64,000 nucleotides of DNA from Deltaproteobacteria bacterium (GCA_028713995.1 JAQTNF010000010.1:1-64000); one strand, 5' to 3'; shown: positions 1 to 20,930, counted from the stretch's first letter. The notes: generated from the sequence alone by a model not told the origin. Translations and numbers: made by a program.

Positions 1-77
1 CGTCCCACTGGATATCACCGTTCCCGATGCGCTATACTTTGTTCTCACTCGATCGCTCGAACACACGGGCAGACGGG

Positions 78-500
78 ATGCAAACGCCGATGGAAGACAG
101 CAACGAAAAGCGGATACACCCCAGGGCGCCCATCGAGCTCAAGGTCGAGTACCGGCGGCTCAACACGTTCTTCGCGGATTACACGAAGAACATCAGTCAG
201 GGCGGCACCTTCATCAAGACCCAGAAGCCCCTGGGAGTTGGGACGGATTTCGTGTTCAAGCTGTGCGTCCCGTCTCTCGAGCAGCCCATCGTGCTCGCCG
301 GCCGCGTGCAATGGATCGTCAAGCCCGGCGAGGAGGGCCCGGACGAGCAGGCAGGGATGGGGATAAAGTTCATTTACAAAGACGACGAGGAGTGTGGCCG
401 GATAGAGTCCACCGTGCAGCGACTCATGGTCGACAGCCTCGGGAAGCACCTCTTCGACAAGCTTCTCAAACGCCAGCGCACGAGCCCCTCCGAGGAGTAG
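78..500 (+). CDS. PilZ-domain protein (c-di-GMP receptor type)
   Basis: Small cytoplasmic PilZ protein of about 140 residues. The c-di-GMP-binding signatures are visible: RIHPR (an RxxxR-type motif) near the N-terminus and NISQGGTFIKT (the [D/N]xSxxG loop) further on, followed by a beta-rich stretch ending in QWIVKPGE and GMGIKF. The layout matches the short PilZ proteins common in Myxococcota. Such proteins sense c-di-GMP and act through partners not visible here. ATG codons at 27, 78 and 90 are in frame. I chose 78 because the motif-bearing core needs nothing upstream and a weak purine-rich GACGGG precedes it, but none has a strong Shine-Dalgarno sequence. No partner gene is adjacent. Confidence 0.85.
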   Translation: MQTPMEDSNEKRIHPRAPIELKVEYRRLNTFFADYTKNISQGGTFIKTQKPLGVGTDFVFKLCVPSLEQPIVLAGRVQWIVKPGEEGPDEQAGMGIKFIYKDDEECGRIESTVQRLMVDSLGKHLFDKLLKRQRTSPSEE

Positions 501-573
501 CCACTCCCTCTCGGTCCGGGCAAACGTCCCAATCCACTGTCCCGCTGTGGTTGCGCTTGACTTCCCGGAAGCG

Positions 574-610
574 CATGGAATAGGTGTAGCAGGCTGTCGA
601 GCATTCCATG
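574..610. promoter_or_regulatory. Inverted repeat upstream of the Cys-rich gene
   Basis: CATGGAAT (574-581) is mirrored by ATTCCATG (603-610) with 21 bases between. A TTGACT hexamer lies just upstream (557-562) but I see no good -10 at the right distance. This could be an operator or a structured leader for the gene starting at 636. Confidence 0.3.
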
Positions 611-635
611 GCGCTCCGGAATCGGGGAGGTACTG

Positions 636-1130
636 ATGGCGAAACATGACGTAGACAAGGGCCGGGTACGGATTTCCTCGATGCCACCGCCTGAATCGTC
701 TCTGAGGCAGGTCGACGACATCTACGTGCTCGTGACACAAGCTTTCTGCCCCAACGGGCACAATCTCGTTCACGATGACAACGAGAGCTTCGACGGGCAC
801 CCCGGAATCAAGATCAGGATCGAGGCCGATGGACAGGCGGGCGAGGTCGTGCTCTCGCCGTTCCATGGCGACGACTCGAAGCGCGGTCGGACCGATTGGC
901 CGGTCGGAACCCGGCTCGTCCTAAAGTGCCCAGTGTGCGAGGTCAAGCTCCCCAAGCTGGCCAGGTGCTGTTGCGAACACAACGGCGATCTCATCAAGCT
1001 CTACCTGACGCCGAAGATCCACGACAGCAACCTGGTCGCCGTATGCAACATCTGGGGATGCCGACGCTCTCGCACCATCGACAACTGGCAAATCATTTCC
1101 GAGTATCTGGACGGGCAGATCAGAGACTGA
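636..1130 (+). CDS. Cys-rich protein of unknown function
   Basis: A 164-residue protein I do not recognise. Its start is supported by GGGGAGG five to six bases upstream of the ATG. It has no signal peptide or membrane segment. Cysteines cluster in pairs: CPNGH near residue 38, CPVC near residue 99, CCCE near residue 109 and CNIWGC near residue 137. This could be one or two zinc-ribbon-like knuckles. The first part reads like a beta-rich domain (VRISSMPPPES, IKIRIEADGQAGEVVLSP). It stands between a PilZ gene and an HTH gene on the same strand, but the gaps are large enough that an operon is not certain. Confidence 0.7.
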   Translation: MAKHDVDKGRVRISSMPPPESSLRQVDDIYVLVTQAFCPNGHNLVHDDNESFDGHPGIKIRIEADGQAGEVVLSPFHGDDSKRGRTDWPVGTRLVLKCPVCEVKLPKLARCCCEHNGDLIKLYLTPKIHDSNLVAVCNIWGCRRSRTIDNWQIISEYLDGQIRD

Positions 1131-1213
1131 ACCTACCTCATCTGCCTCTCAATCCCGTTGAACTTCGTGGACAATTTCTGGCGTGCAGGCCCTATTTTTT
1201 TTATGTGGATCGG

Positions 1214-1241
1214 TTGACTTACCCATCCGAGAATATATTCT
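1214..1241 (+). promoter_or_regulatory. Candidate sigma-70 promoter for the HTH gene
   Basis: TTGACT (1214-1219) and TATTCT (1236-1241) are separated by 16 bases in a markedly AT-rich stretch (about 1190-1260), unlike the GC-rich surroundings. The transcript would start about 30 bases before the ATG at 1282. Confidence 0.5.
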
Positions 1242-1250
1242 ATTTAATAG
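1231..1250. promoter_or_regulatory. Overlapping palindromes, possible autoregulatory operator
   Basis: GAATATATTC (1231-1240) is a perfect 10-bp palindrome and overlaps the predicted -10. It abuts CTATT-T-AATAG (1240-1250), a dyad with one central base. Adjacent dyads across a promoter of a small HTH gene are a typical arrangement for autoregulation; that role is inferred. Confidence 0.4.
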
Positions 1251-1281
1251 GAATATTACACCCTCGGCACAAGGAGCGATC

Positions 1282-1494
1282 ATGGCCACACAAAAAAAAG
1301 ACAAAGTGCTCTCCGTCAAGGAGGTCGCTCAGATGTGTCGTGTTTCAAACGAGACGATTCGCAGATGGATCAGACGGCACGGCCTCAAGGCTTACAACAC
1401 GACCGGCGGTCTTGCCATCAAGATAATCGAGAGCGACCTGAGGGATTTCGCCAAGGATCTCAATGTGTTCGTAGATTGGGATTGCCTGGAATAG
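1282..1494 (+). CDS. Stand-alone excisionase/MerR-type HTH protein
   Basis: A 70-residue DNA-binding protein. The segment VLSVKEVAQMCRVSNETIRRW is the winged HTH seen in phage excisionases and the helix-turn-helix 17 family. It is followed by the wing (LKAYNTTGGLAIKI) and a short helix (ESDLRDFAKDL). In related families this domain is often fused to a response-regulator receiver; here the protein stops after the domain. The start at 1282 is set by AAGGAG six bases upstream. The promoter region is AT-rich and carries overlapping palindromes. It may be a small autoregulated repressor or a leftover of a mobile element; no integrase is nearby. Confidence 0.75.
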   Translation: MATQKKDKVLSVKEVAQMCRVSNETIRRWIRRHGLKAYNTTGGLAIKIIESDLRDFAKDLNVFVDWDCLE

Positions 1495-1513
1495 CAGCCC
1501 TTGCTCCTCAGTT

Positions 1514-1543
1514 GTTTCGCGAGAAACGAACCTAGAGTTTTTT
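1514..1543. terminator. Weak hairpin between convergent genes
   Basis: GTTTC-GCGA-GAAAC (1514-1527) forms a five-pair stem, and six T residues (1538-1543) follow ten bases later on the + strand. It lies between the convergent HTH gene and the cyclophilin gene. The stem is short and the T-run is displaced, so it may be only a weak terminator. Confidence 0.3.
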
Positions 1544-2218
1544 GACAGCCTCGATGACTACAGGAGTGGTCGGCACATCGCTCATGGAACCGTTCGGTGT
1601 GTCTACGGTCTGGGAAGGAACCCTGGCGATGGTCTCGACCACCTCGAGCCCTCGTTCGACCTTGCCGAACGCTGCATAGCTCCCGTTGAGCTGCGCGGTC
1701 GGAGCCACGCAAATGAAGAACTGGCTGGTGGCGCTACCCGGTTCCGAAGTGCGGGCCATGGAGATGACTCCGGCCTCATGACGCAAGCCTGGAATGATCT
1801 CGAGCGGGATCGGCGGGTCGGTCTCAACCCGCGCCAGAGATGCATCGAATCCGCCGCCCTGGATCATGAAGTCCGGAATGACCCGATGAAACACCTTGCC
1901 CTCGTAGAAGCCCTTTTCGACGTAAGCCAGAAAATTGGCGACCGTCCGGGGAGCGTCCTCACCGTAAAGACCGACTACGATATTTCCCTTGGAGGTGACG
2001 ATCTCGACACGAACCGTGACGACATGCTCCGGCCCGGGAACGACAGGGACCGGCAACCCGGGGATGACCGCCTCCGAGCCACCCCCTGATACGCCGGGAC
2101 GCCCGACTGCGCGGTTGCCCGTCGAGAGCTCCTGCCCCCCTCCACAACCCGCCAACGCCAATCCGCCCTCCGCAAGGGCGAGGACGAGCCAACCCCAGAC
2201 AAGCGCCGTCCGGCTCAT
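1532..2218 (-). CDS. Cyclophilin-type peptidyl-prolyl isomerase, lipoprotein
   Basis: Peptidyl-prolyl cis-trans isomerase of the cyclophilin family (EC 5.2.1.8), 228 residues, predicted to be a lipid-anchored envelope protein. Residues 1-25 form a signal peptide ending in the lipobox LALAGC, with Cys25 as the acylation site. A Gly/Pro-rich linker follows. The catalytic domain starts near residue 70 (VEIVTSKGNIVVGLY) and carries FHRVIPDFMIQGG (near 110-121), SQFFICVAPTAQLNGSYAAFG and a VVET segment. The start at 2218 is 38 bases after the atpE stop, so it may be the last gene of the atp transcript. A longer in-frame ORF continues upstream through atpE in another frame and is not coding. Confidence 0.9.
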   Translation of the reverse strand: MSRTALVWGWLVLALAEGGLALAGCGGGQELSTGNRAVGRPGVSGGGSEAVIPGLPVPVVPGPEHVVTVRVEIVTSKGNIVVGLYGEDAPRTVANFLAYVEKGFYEGKVFHRVIPDFMIQGGGFDASLARVETDPPIPLEIIPGLRHEAGVISMARTSEPGSATSQFFICVAPTAQLNGSYAAFGKVERGLEVVETIARVPSQTVDTPNGSMSDVPTTPVVIEAVKKL

Positions 2219-2256
2219 GCCGCACCCATGTTCGGAAGATCCGACATCGCTCCCGA

Positions 2257-2589
2257 CTACGGCTTCAGGAGGAGCGCCATGATCAAGGCGTAGATGACGA
2301 GCGACTCGATGATGGCGAGGCCCAGAATCATGAGTGTGAAGATCTTGCCCGAGACATTGGGATTGCGCGCCGTGCCCGCGATGGCTCCGGAGATCGCGAT
2401 CCCCATCCCGATGCCGCCGCCGAGCGCGGCGATGCCGATGGCCAGACCGGATCCGAGCGCCTTCATCGCGACGCCCGAGATAGCCTCCCCTGCCGCCGCT
2501 CCCGCAGCCTCCTCGGCAAAAGCCAGGGAACTCGCGAGCAGGCACACCGCGGCCGACAACAGTGACGTCAACATGTAGCGGATTCTCAT
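2257..2589 (-). CDS. atpE: ATP synthase F0 subunit c with N-terminal signal-like extension
   Basis: Proton-carrying c-ring subunit of the F1F0 ATP synthase in the inner membrane. The hairpin core spans about residues 44-110: GSGLAIGIAALGGGIGMGIA, the polar loop ARNPNVSG, then LAIIESLVIYALIMALLL with the essential Glu95. At 110 residues it is longer than the usual 75-90, because of an N-terminal hydrophobic segment (RYMLTSLLSAAVCLLASSLAFA) that looks like a cleavable signal peptide. The start at 2589 is preceded by AAAGGAG at good spacing. The ES....Y pattern around Glu95 recalls Na+-type rings, but the helix-1 glutamine of those rings is Met here, so H+ is more likely. It follows atpB by 28 bases. 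Confidence 0.93.
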   Translation of the reverse strand: MRIRYMLTSLLSAAVCLLASSLAFAEEAAGAAAGEAISGVAMKALGSGLAIGIAALGGGIGMGIAISGAIAGTARNPNVSGKIFTLMILGLAIIESLVIYALIMALLLKP

Positions 2590-2617
2590 CACAGGGCTCC
2601 TTTCGAATCTCCGAGGC

Positions 2618-3391
2618 TCATTGTTCCTCATGGGAGATTGCCATTCCAATGTAGATCATCGACAGGATGCAAAAGACTGCCGTCTGTAGGATGCACACGA
2701 AGAGACCGAGCGCGAGCATAGGCAACGGCACAATGAAGGGAACCATTATGGTGAACAGCGTTATCACCATGTGGTCCGCAGCCATGTTTCCCATCAGCCT
2801 CATGGAGAGGGACACCAAGCGTGCCAGATGACTCACGACCTCGATCGCAAACAGGAGCAGCATGAGCGGGAGCGCGTACCACTTCCGGATGGGGCCGAAC
2901 CAATGAGCGAAATAATGGATGCCGTGCTCACGAATGCCGAAAATGTGCGTGGCGAAAAACACCGGGAGCGCCATCGCGACCGTCGTGTTGAGGTTGGACG
3001 TGGGGGGAACAAAGCCCGGAATCAACCCGAGCACGTTCGAGACGAAAATAAGGAAGGCCGCGGTCCCGATGAGCGGCAGGAAGAACGTCGCCGCCTTCCT
3101 GCCCATGACACCCTCCATGAAACCGAAAACGAGCTCGACCACGCTCTCGAGGAAGGTGCGTGCGCTGAGGCGTCCGTCCGGGATCAACGCATCGGAGACC
3201 CTGGATATCCTTCGGTAGGACGCGCCCACAGCGAGCAGCACGAGCACCGCAACAAAAAGAAAACCGATGAAGTACTGAATCGACGGGTTCACGCGGGCGA
3301 TGAAAGACGTGCCGAGCAGACTGTGGAACCGACCCACGATATGCTGGAAGCCGGGAATAAGGAAATCGAACCAAGTGGTGTTCTCAGGCAT
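2618..3391 (-). CDS. atpB: ATP synthase F0 subunit a
   Basis: Membrane stator subunit a, which forms the proton half-channels against the c-ring. It has 257 residues with five to six hydrophobic helices. The essential arginine is Arg198 in SLSMRLMGNM, matching the conserved RLxGN signature. NVLGLIPGF near residue 119 and PTSNLNTT near 130 are also typical. The gene lies between atpZ and atpE. The F0 stalk and F1 genes (atpF to atpC) are not in the window, as expected for lineages that split the atp genes into two loci. Confidence 0.96.
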   Translation of the reverse strand: MPENTTWFDFLIPGFQHIVGRFHSLLGTSFIARVNPSIQYFIGFLFVAVLVLLAVGASYRRISRVSDALIPDGRLSARTFLESVVELVFGFMEGVMGRKAATFFLPLIGTAAFLIFVSNVLGLIPGFVPPTSNLNTTVAMALPVFFATHIFGIREHGIHYFAHWFGPIRKWYALPLMLLLFAIEVVSHLARLVSLSMRLMGNMAADHMVITLFTIMVPFIVPLPMLALGLFVCILQTAVFCILSMIYIGMAISHEEQ

Positions 3392-3424
3392 CTTGCGCCT
3401 CGCATCCTCGCAGCCCCGTCAGCA

Positions 3425-3658
3425 TCAACTCTTTGCCTTGGGCTCCCTCTCGTCCTGCTCCATCACCTTCCGTGCCTCCCTGGCAGCGCGCAGGAAAGCC
3501 TTGACTGCTGCGCCCGATCCGATGACGAGCCCGATCCAGAAAAGCACAGGCTCAGTCTTGAAAAAACCGTCCAGATACCGTCCGCCGAAAGCTCCGATCG
3601 CAATTGCCAGCCCCATCTCGAGGCCCACCGCTCCCAATCGCGATGCTTGCTTCCACAT
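3425..3658 (-). CDS. atpZ: AtpZ/AtpI-like ATP synthase accessory protein
   Basis: A 77-residue membrane protein with two hydrophobic helices (LEMGLAIAIGAFGGRYLD and VLFWIGLVIGSGAAVKAF) and a charged C-terminus. The GGRYLD turn and overall layout match the AtpZ family (the putative F0F1 ATPase accessory or cation transporter subunit), which sits ahead of atpB in many genomes. It may help c-ring assembly or Mg2+ handling; that is family knowledge, not shown here. No separate full-length atpI is present. The start has no strong Shine-Dalgarno sequence. Confidence 0.75.
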   Translation of the reverse strand: MWKQASRLGAVGLEMGLAIAIGAFGGRYLDGFFKTEPVLFWIGLVIGSGAAVKAFLRAAREARKVMEQDEREPKAKS

Positions 3659-3737
3659 CTGTCGGGATTCGGGATCCGTTCACTCCTCCGCAGCCTGCCC
3701 GTGGCAGATGACATCGTCACTTCGCTTCCCGTATCAC

Positions 3738-3755
3738 AACGTCATCGAAACGTCA
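3738..3755. repeat. Direct repeat ahead of the atp genes
   Basis: AACGTCA occurs at 3738-3744 and 3749-3755, eleven bases apart, about one helical turn. It lies in the 125-bp gap upstream of atpZ, where the atp promoter should be. It could be a tandem activator or repressor site. Confidence 0.3.
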
Positions 3756-3783
3756 ATGCAAAAACTGCACAACCTGCTGTATT

Positions 3784-4506
3784 TTAAGCATTTTTATCCC
3801 CATGGTCCGCGTACTCGCGCATTCTCCTGAGGCGAACCCCCACAGCAGATCCCGCTGCACCCAGGAGCGCATAAGCCAGAACAAATAGCACCGCTTTCAA
3901 AGCCTGCTGCGCAACGAGCAGGAGCATCGCCATTCCTAATGCAATCGCGATCGCGCCCTCGGCTACGCCGCGCGACAGATATCCCACGAGGCCGGCGATA
4001 AAGAGCGGCACAACGAGCAGGAGAGCGACCAGCGTGACGACGAGCAGTCTGTTGGCCACAAGCGCGTTCCCCATCGCCTCGGCCTTCTCCTTGAGCTCCT
4101 TCTCTTCCTGCTTGCTCAATGGGCCCGTCGTCTGCTGTTTTAGAAGATTTTCGACCATGGGACGCAGCACCGGATCCCTGCCGATCACGAGGCTCGCGAT
4201 CGCGAACTGCCCCAGTTCTCCGAGCAGCCAGAACAAGCCAGCTCCAACAAGCATCCATCTAAGATTCCACGTCCTGCACATACGCGCGGCCGTCCTATGT
4301 CGTGCGACGGGCTCTCGATCGGATCCTGGATCCACCACGTCTGGGGCGGAATCCTGAGCCGGCGCGGAAGCAACCGAAACGTCACCACTTGCCTCGATGT
4401 TCGAGGGGGCGGTGAGCGCCGCCCCGCACGTCCGGCACTTGTCGTTGCTCCAGGGATTCACGGTCCCGCAATCCGGGCATGTCACGGGATCGTGGCTCGC
4501 ATGCAT
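3784..4506 (-). CDS. Zinc-ribbon membrane protein of unknown function
   Basis: A 240-residue protein. Residues 9-29 hold a zinc ribbon (CPDCGTVNPWSNDKCRTCG, two CxxC pairs). A disordered acidic/Ala-rich linker follows to about residue 75. After that come four hydrophobic segments: one near 84-105, a charged cytoplasmic or periplasmic loop with QEEKELKEKAEA, then three helices to about 225. The tail ends in RRMREYADHGDKNA. Such zinc-ribbon membrane proteins are frequent in Myxococcota and have no assigned role. The gene starts 30 bases after the HIT gene stop, so the two are probably co-transcribed. Confidence 0.75.
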   Translation of the reverse strand: MHASHDPVTCPDCGTVNPWSNDKCRTCGAALTAPSNIEASGDVSVASAPAQDSAPDVVDPGSDREPVARHRTAARMCRTWNLRWMLVGAGLFWLLGELGQFAIASLVIGRDPVLRPMVENLLKQQTTGPLSKQEEKELKEKAEAMGNALVANRLLVVTLVALLLVVPLFIAGLVGYLSRGVAEGAIAIALGMAMLLLVAQQALKAVLFVLAYALLGAAGSAVGVRLRRMREYADHGDKNA

Positions 4507-4536
4507 TGTGAAAAGCTCCGTACGGGGCCGGCTCGA

Positions 4537-4884
4537 TCAGCCCATGAGCCTCATCGGTCGGCCACCGAGGGCGTGCATGTGGAGGTGGGGAACGACCTGT
4601 CCGGCCGCCTTCCCGCAATTGATAACCTGCCTGTACCCTTCCGTTGCGACCCCTTTCTCGCGAGCCAGGCGTGCGAGTGTCGCCAGCATCCTGCCGAGCA
4701 ACTCCGTGTGCCGCGGCTCCGCATCGTCGAGAGTTGCGATGTGTTCCTTGGAAACGACGAGGAAATGAACCGGGGCCATGGGGGTGATGTCGTCGAACGC
4801 GATCAGCGACTCGTTCTCGAAGATCTTGCGGCAGGGAATCTCCCCCGCAACGATCTTGCAGAACACACAGTCCGATGAGGGCAT
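4537..4884 (-). CDS. HIT-family nucleotide hydrolase (HinT type)
   Basis: A 115-residue histidine-triad protein, predicted cytosolic purine nucleoside phosphoramidate or AMP-lysine hydrolase. It opens with the CVFCKIVAGEIPC signature and ends with the triad HLHMH at residues 100-104, followed by LGGR. The start at 4884 is set by GGAGGT five bases upstream; the ORF extends 18 codons further without need. Compare the second HIT protein at 47235-47669, whose triad is altered. It leads a probable two-gene operon with the zinc-ribbon membrane protein. Confidence 0.93.
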   Translation of the reverse strand: MPSSDCVFCKIVAGEIPCRKIFENESLIAFDDITPMAPVHFLVVSKEHIATLDDAEPRHTELLGRMLATLARLAREKGVATEGYRQVINCGKAAGQVVPHLHMHALGGRPMRLMG

Positions 4885-5117
4885 TCTGACCTCCGACACC
4901 AAGCGCGAAGAACTATAGCCCAACGCACTTGCCGCCACAAGAAGCCGCCTGATCGAAGGCCGATTGACTGAAGTCTCCTCGATATCCGGGGCGATCTCCG
5001 GGGCCTATCCTCCACCGCTCTTCCGTGGTAGGAGTGCTCGAACAGTCGCGAAAAGAGAATGTCGCGGGGCCGGGGTGCTCCCAAGACGGAGCCCCCGCGG
5101 GTGAAAGGATGGCGGGC

Positions 5118-5306
5118 ATGGAGGGCTTCCAAGCAGCGAAGGTTTTCACAGCCACAAAGGCCAAGGAGCGCGAGGAACTGGGGGAGAACCTCACAGAATG
5201 GCTGAGACAGAACCCGGGAATCCGGATCAAGGACAAGGTCGTCACGCAGAGCTCGGACAACGAGTTCCACTGCCTTTCCATTATCGTCTTCTACGATTTC
5301 CAGTAG
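5118..5306 (+). CDS. Small conserved-looking protein of unknown function
   Basis: A 62-residue protein encoded alone on the + strand between two - strand blocks. It starts MEGFQAAKVFTATKAKEREE and ends in a strand-like HCLSIIVFYDFQ. No membrane segment is seen. The start at 5118 has AAAGGA (5104-5109) eight bases upstream; an ATG at 5109 is an alternative. The alternating helix-then-strand pattern and the balanced composition suggest a real gene and not a chance ORF. I cannot assign a function. Confidence 0.55.
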   Translation: MEGFQAAKVFTATKAKEREELGENLTEWLRQNPGIRIKDKVVTQSSDNEFHCLSIIVFYDFQ

Positions 5307-5348
5307 ACGTATCTTCGCGCCGGAGCACGGTCACGCGGCCGATTCGGC

Positions 5349-6422
<1,074 letters not shown>

Positions 6423-6435
6423 GGATAGTCCTCTT

Positions 6436-7470
6436 TCAGGTTGTCGCGCGTTCCTGTCCTGTCCTCTTTAGGAACTTAGAGAAAGCCTCGTAGTCGTCGA
6501 AAACCATCGGATCGGCCGCCGCGCCTGCGCCCTCGCTTTCTCGACGCATGGCCGTCTTCATGGCCACGAGCGCCACCTCGATCTGATCATCGGTGGGGCG
6601 CTTCGTCGTGAGGAGCTGCATCGCAAGCCCGGGCCACAGGAGCAGCCGTAGCAAGGGATGGTCCGCGTGCCGGCCCGCGAATCTATTGAATTCGTAGGCC
6701 ATCCCCGCAACCGGAATGAGCAGCGGCAGCTTGAACAGCACCACGATGATGTGCCTGTACCACGGCCCATCGGGGGTGGGTTTGGCCCAGGCCGGTACGA
6801 ACGGCATCAGGACCGCGGCCACAATGATGAAGAGAAGGATGACGACCATCAGGAAGGCCGTGCCGCATCGCGGGTGCACCGTGGATTTGCGGCTCGCGTT
6901 TTCGACCGTCAGCTCCTCGCCAGCCTCGAGCGTGAAGATCGCCATGTGCTCGGCCCCATGGTACATGAAAACCCTTTTGATCTCCTTCGAGGTCGAAATG
7001 GCGGCGATGTAGCCCACGAAGATAAGCACCTTTACGACGCCATCCACCAAATGGTAGACGCCATCGTCCACCGTGAAAGGCCTCCCGACAAGGAGCTTTC
7101 CGGCGTAAGTCGCTGCGAGATGCGGCACTACCTTGAACAGCACCAGCACGAGGAGGATCCCTATGGCGAGTGAGAACCCGAGACCGGTCGTATCGCTTTC
7201 GCCTCCCTTCTTTTCCTCCTCCGGAATCGCCTCCTTGGCCGAGAAGCTCAAGGCTTGCATCCCGTTCACCATGGCCTCGATCATGACAACCCCGCCCCGT
7301 AGGAAGGGCCACCGCAGGAAACGGAACCGATGCCAGATGGACCGCCACGTGTCGTCTCGCACGACGATCTGGCCCCCGGGACGACGCACTGCAACCGCAA
7401 GAGATCCAGGACAGCGCATCATGACGCCTTCCAGAACAGCCTGTCCACCGACCTGGGGGCATTGCTTCAT
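6436..7470 (-). CDS. DUF1385 (YqhQ-like) membrane protein
   Basis: A 344-residue integral membrane protein of the DUF1385 family. It begins with the family signature [13 protein letters not shown] and later carries [18 protein letters not shown] and HPRCGTAFL. Several hydrophobic helices lie in between (about residues 105-125, 145-165, 210-235 and 255-275). The function of the family is not established, but it occurs regularly between rpmE and prfA in diverse bacteria. Another ATG three codons upstream (7479) is possible; neither has a strong Shine-Dalgarno sequence. Confidence 0.9.
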   Translation of the reverse strand: MKQCPQVGGQAVLEGVMMRCPGSLAVAVRRPGGQIVVRDDTWRSIWHRFRFLRWPFLRGGVVMIEAMVNGMQALSFSAKEAIPEEEKKGGESDTTGLGFSLAIGILLVLVLFKVVPHLAATYAGKLLVGRPFTVDDGVYHLVDGVVKVLIFVGYIAAISTSKEIKRVFMYHGAEHMAIFTLEAGEELTVENASRKSTVHPRCGTAFLMVVILLFIIVAAVLMPFVPAWAKPTPDGPWYRHIIVVLFKLPLLIPVAGMAYEFNRFAGRHADHPLLRLLLWPGLAMQLLTTKRPTDDQIEVALVAMKTAMRRESEGAGAAADPMVFDDYEAFSKFLKRTGQERATT

Positions 7471-7575
7471 GACGAACATCTACCGCCCATGACGCTCCCA
7501 CGACGTGCGCGGGGTCCCTCGCATTTTTCTACCAGAGTATCGGTGGTTCGCAAGCGCGCGGCGGGGCGGGGGCCG

Positions 7576-7842
7576 TTAGGGGGTTCCCGCGTCCGTGTCC
7601 GGCTTCTCCGCACTGGCAGCTTTGTTGGGCCTGCCGTACTTGCGGTGGAAGCGCTCGATGCGGCCAGCCGAGTCGATCAGCTTCTGCCGGCCGGTGTAGA
7701 ATGGATGGCACAGGGAGCAGATTTCCACGTTCATGTCCGCATCAGCCGTCGATCGCGTCTTGACCTCGTTGCCACAAGCGCAACGGACCGTAACTTCCTT
7801 GTATCCCGGGTGCGTGCCCTTCTTCATGCTCGCCTCGCTCAT
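7576..7842 (-). CDS. rpmE: Ribosomal protein L31 (zinc-binding form)
   Basis: Large-subunit ribosomal protein L31, 88 residues. The zinc-binding cysteines typical of the C+ paralog are visible (CAC at 21-23 and CSLC near 42-45), along with HPFYTG and the motif [11 protein letters not shown]. The ATG at 7842 overlaps the rho stop as ATGA; a second ATG five codons in (7827, MKKGTHPGY) is closer to the usual L31 start. The C-terminus has a 12-residue acidic/Ala tail beyond the usual end. Translation is probably coupled to rho. Confidence 0.95.
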   Translation of the reverse strand: MSEASMKKGTHPGYKEVTVRCACGNEVKTRSTADADMNVEICSLCHPFYTGRQKLIDSAGRIERFHRKYGRPNKAASAEKPDTDAGTP

Positions 7843-9089
7843 TGGTTCATGGACTCGAGGAACTCTCGGTTCGTCTTCGTCCGATGCAGCTTATCCAGCA
7901 GGAACTCCATGGAGTCAATAACATTCAGCGGGTGGAGCAGCTGTCTGAGCAGCCAGACCCGCTGCAAGACGAAGTCTTCGAGGAGCAGTTCCTCCTTGCG
8001 GGTGGCCGAACGGTTGATGTCGAGACATGGGAAGATCCGCTTTTCCATGAGCTTGCGGTCGAGATGGATCTCGCTGTTGCCAGTGCCCTTGAACTCCTCG
8101 AAGATGACCTCGTCCATGCGGGAGCCGGTATCGACGAGCGCGGTCGCGATAATGGTCAGGCTGCCACCGCCCTCGATATTCCGGGCCGCACCGAAGAAGC
8201 GCTTCGGCTTGTGCAGGGCGTTGGAATCGACGCCGCCGGACAGGATTTTGCCAGAAGGTGGAACGACCGTGTTGTACGCGCGCGCGAGTCTTGTGATGGA
8301 ATCGAGCAGGATCACCACGTCGTGGTTGTGCTCCACGAGGCGCTTGGCCTTCTCGATCACCATTTCGGCGACCTGGACATGCCGCTGTGCGGGCTCGTCG
8401 AAGGTGGAGCTGATCACCTCCCCCTTCACGTTGCGGGCCATGTCCGTGACCTCCTCGGGCCGTTCGTCGATGAGCAGCACGTGGAGCATCACTTCGGGGT
8501 GGTTCGTCGCGATCGCGTTCGCGATGTCTTGCAGCAGAACCGTTTTGCCGGCGCGCGGCGGGGACACGATGAGACAGCGCTGCCCTTTGCCAATCGGGCA
8601 AAGCAGGTCGATGATGCGCGTGGAGTCGTTCTGTTTGGGCGGTGTCTCCAAACCGAACTTGGTGTCTGGGTAAAGCGGCGTCAGGTTGTCAAAAAGGATC
8701 TTGGAGCGGGCCACTTCCGGTGGCTCGTGGTTGATCGATTCGACCTTGAGCAGCGCGAAGTAGCGCTCCGACTCCTTGGGCGGACGAATCTGCCCCGACA
8801 CGATGTCACCGGTCCTCAGGTTGAAGCGACGAATCTGCGAAGGAGATACATAGATATCGTCTGGTCCGGGCAGGTAATTGTAGTCCGGAGCGCGGAGAAA
8901 GCCGAACCCGTCGGGAAGGGTTTCGAGAACGCCTTCACCCGAGATCACGCCGTTCTTGGCCGCCTGCGCTTGGAGCAGCGCGAAGATGAGCTCCTGCTTG
9001 CGCATCCCGGCCGCGCCTTCGATGTTGTACTCGAGCGCCATGTTGGTCAGCTCGGATATGGGCTTTCTCTTGAGATCCCTCAAATGCAT
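7839..9089 (-). CDS. rho: Transcription termination factor Rho
   Basis: Hexameric RNA-DNA helicase that terminates transcription. It has 416 residues from ATG 9089. The Rho_N-like helical part comes first, then the cold-shock-like RNA-binding domain ([21 protein letters not shown], about 61-81), the P-loop PPRAGKT near 177-183, Walker B ([14 protein letters not shown]) and the Q/R loops ([20 protein letters not shown]). The start at 9089 has GAGGAG six bases upstream; two ATG codons further upstream are in frame but less well placed. It leads the operon rho-rpmE-DUF1385-prfA. Confidence 0.97.
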   Translation of the reverse strand: MHLRDLKRKPISELTNMALEYNIEGAAGMRKQELIFALLQAQAAKNGVISGEGVLETLPDGFGFLRAPDYNYLPGPDDIYVSPSQIRRFNLRTGDIVSGQIRPPKESERYFALLKVESINHEPPEVARSKILFDNLTPLYPDTKFGLETPPKQNDSTRIIDLLCPIGKGQRCLIVSPPRAGKTVLLQDIANAIATNHPEVMLHVLLIDERPEEVTDMARNVKGEVISSTFDEPAQRHVQVAEMVIEKAKRLVEHNHDVVILLDSITRLARAYNTVVPPSGKILSGGVDSNALHKPKRFFGAARNIEGGGSLTIIATALVDTGSRMDEVIFEEFKGTGNSEIHLDRKLMEKRIFPCLDINRSATRKEELLLEDFVLQRVWLLRQLLHPLNVIDSMEFLLDKLHRTKTNREFLESMNQ

Positions 9090-9258
9090 CTGGTTCTCCT
9101 CACTACTCATTTTTTTCACATGAATCCCGGGCCGTATGAAACGGCGGTTGGTTGGACCTACAAAAGGGTGGAGACGTTTTTCCTTCCGTCTTGATGTCTA
9201 GATTGCGGAACCGCCGACTGGGGTTTTCGCGGCGAGAACGAATCGTTCCGTAGCGAAT

Positions 9259-9287
9259 TGTTTACGGCCGAGGCGGGATCGTGTCAA
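9259..9287 (-). promoter_or_regulatory. Candidate rho promoter with long leader
   Basis: On the - strand a perfect TTGACA (9282-9287) is followed after 17 bases by TAAACA (9259-9264), a poor -10. The rho ATG is about 170 bases downstream. I see no gene in this leader. Long leaders with Rho-dependent autoregulation are known for rho in other bacteria, so this may be an attenuator. Confidence 0.4.
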
Positions 9288-9320
9288 GATTTTTCTCGAA
9301 CGATCTTCCCTGCAGCTTCC

Positions 9321-20876
<11,556 letters not shown>

Positions 20877-20930
20877 CTCCGCCTCACCGCCTCTCGCCGC
20901 CTCGGCCGAACCGGAGGCGCCTTGCGCCGC

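Noticed and set aside
2771-3787. Long + strand ORF opposite atpB and atpZ
   Set aside because: It is antisense to well-supported ATP synthase genes and has no family features.
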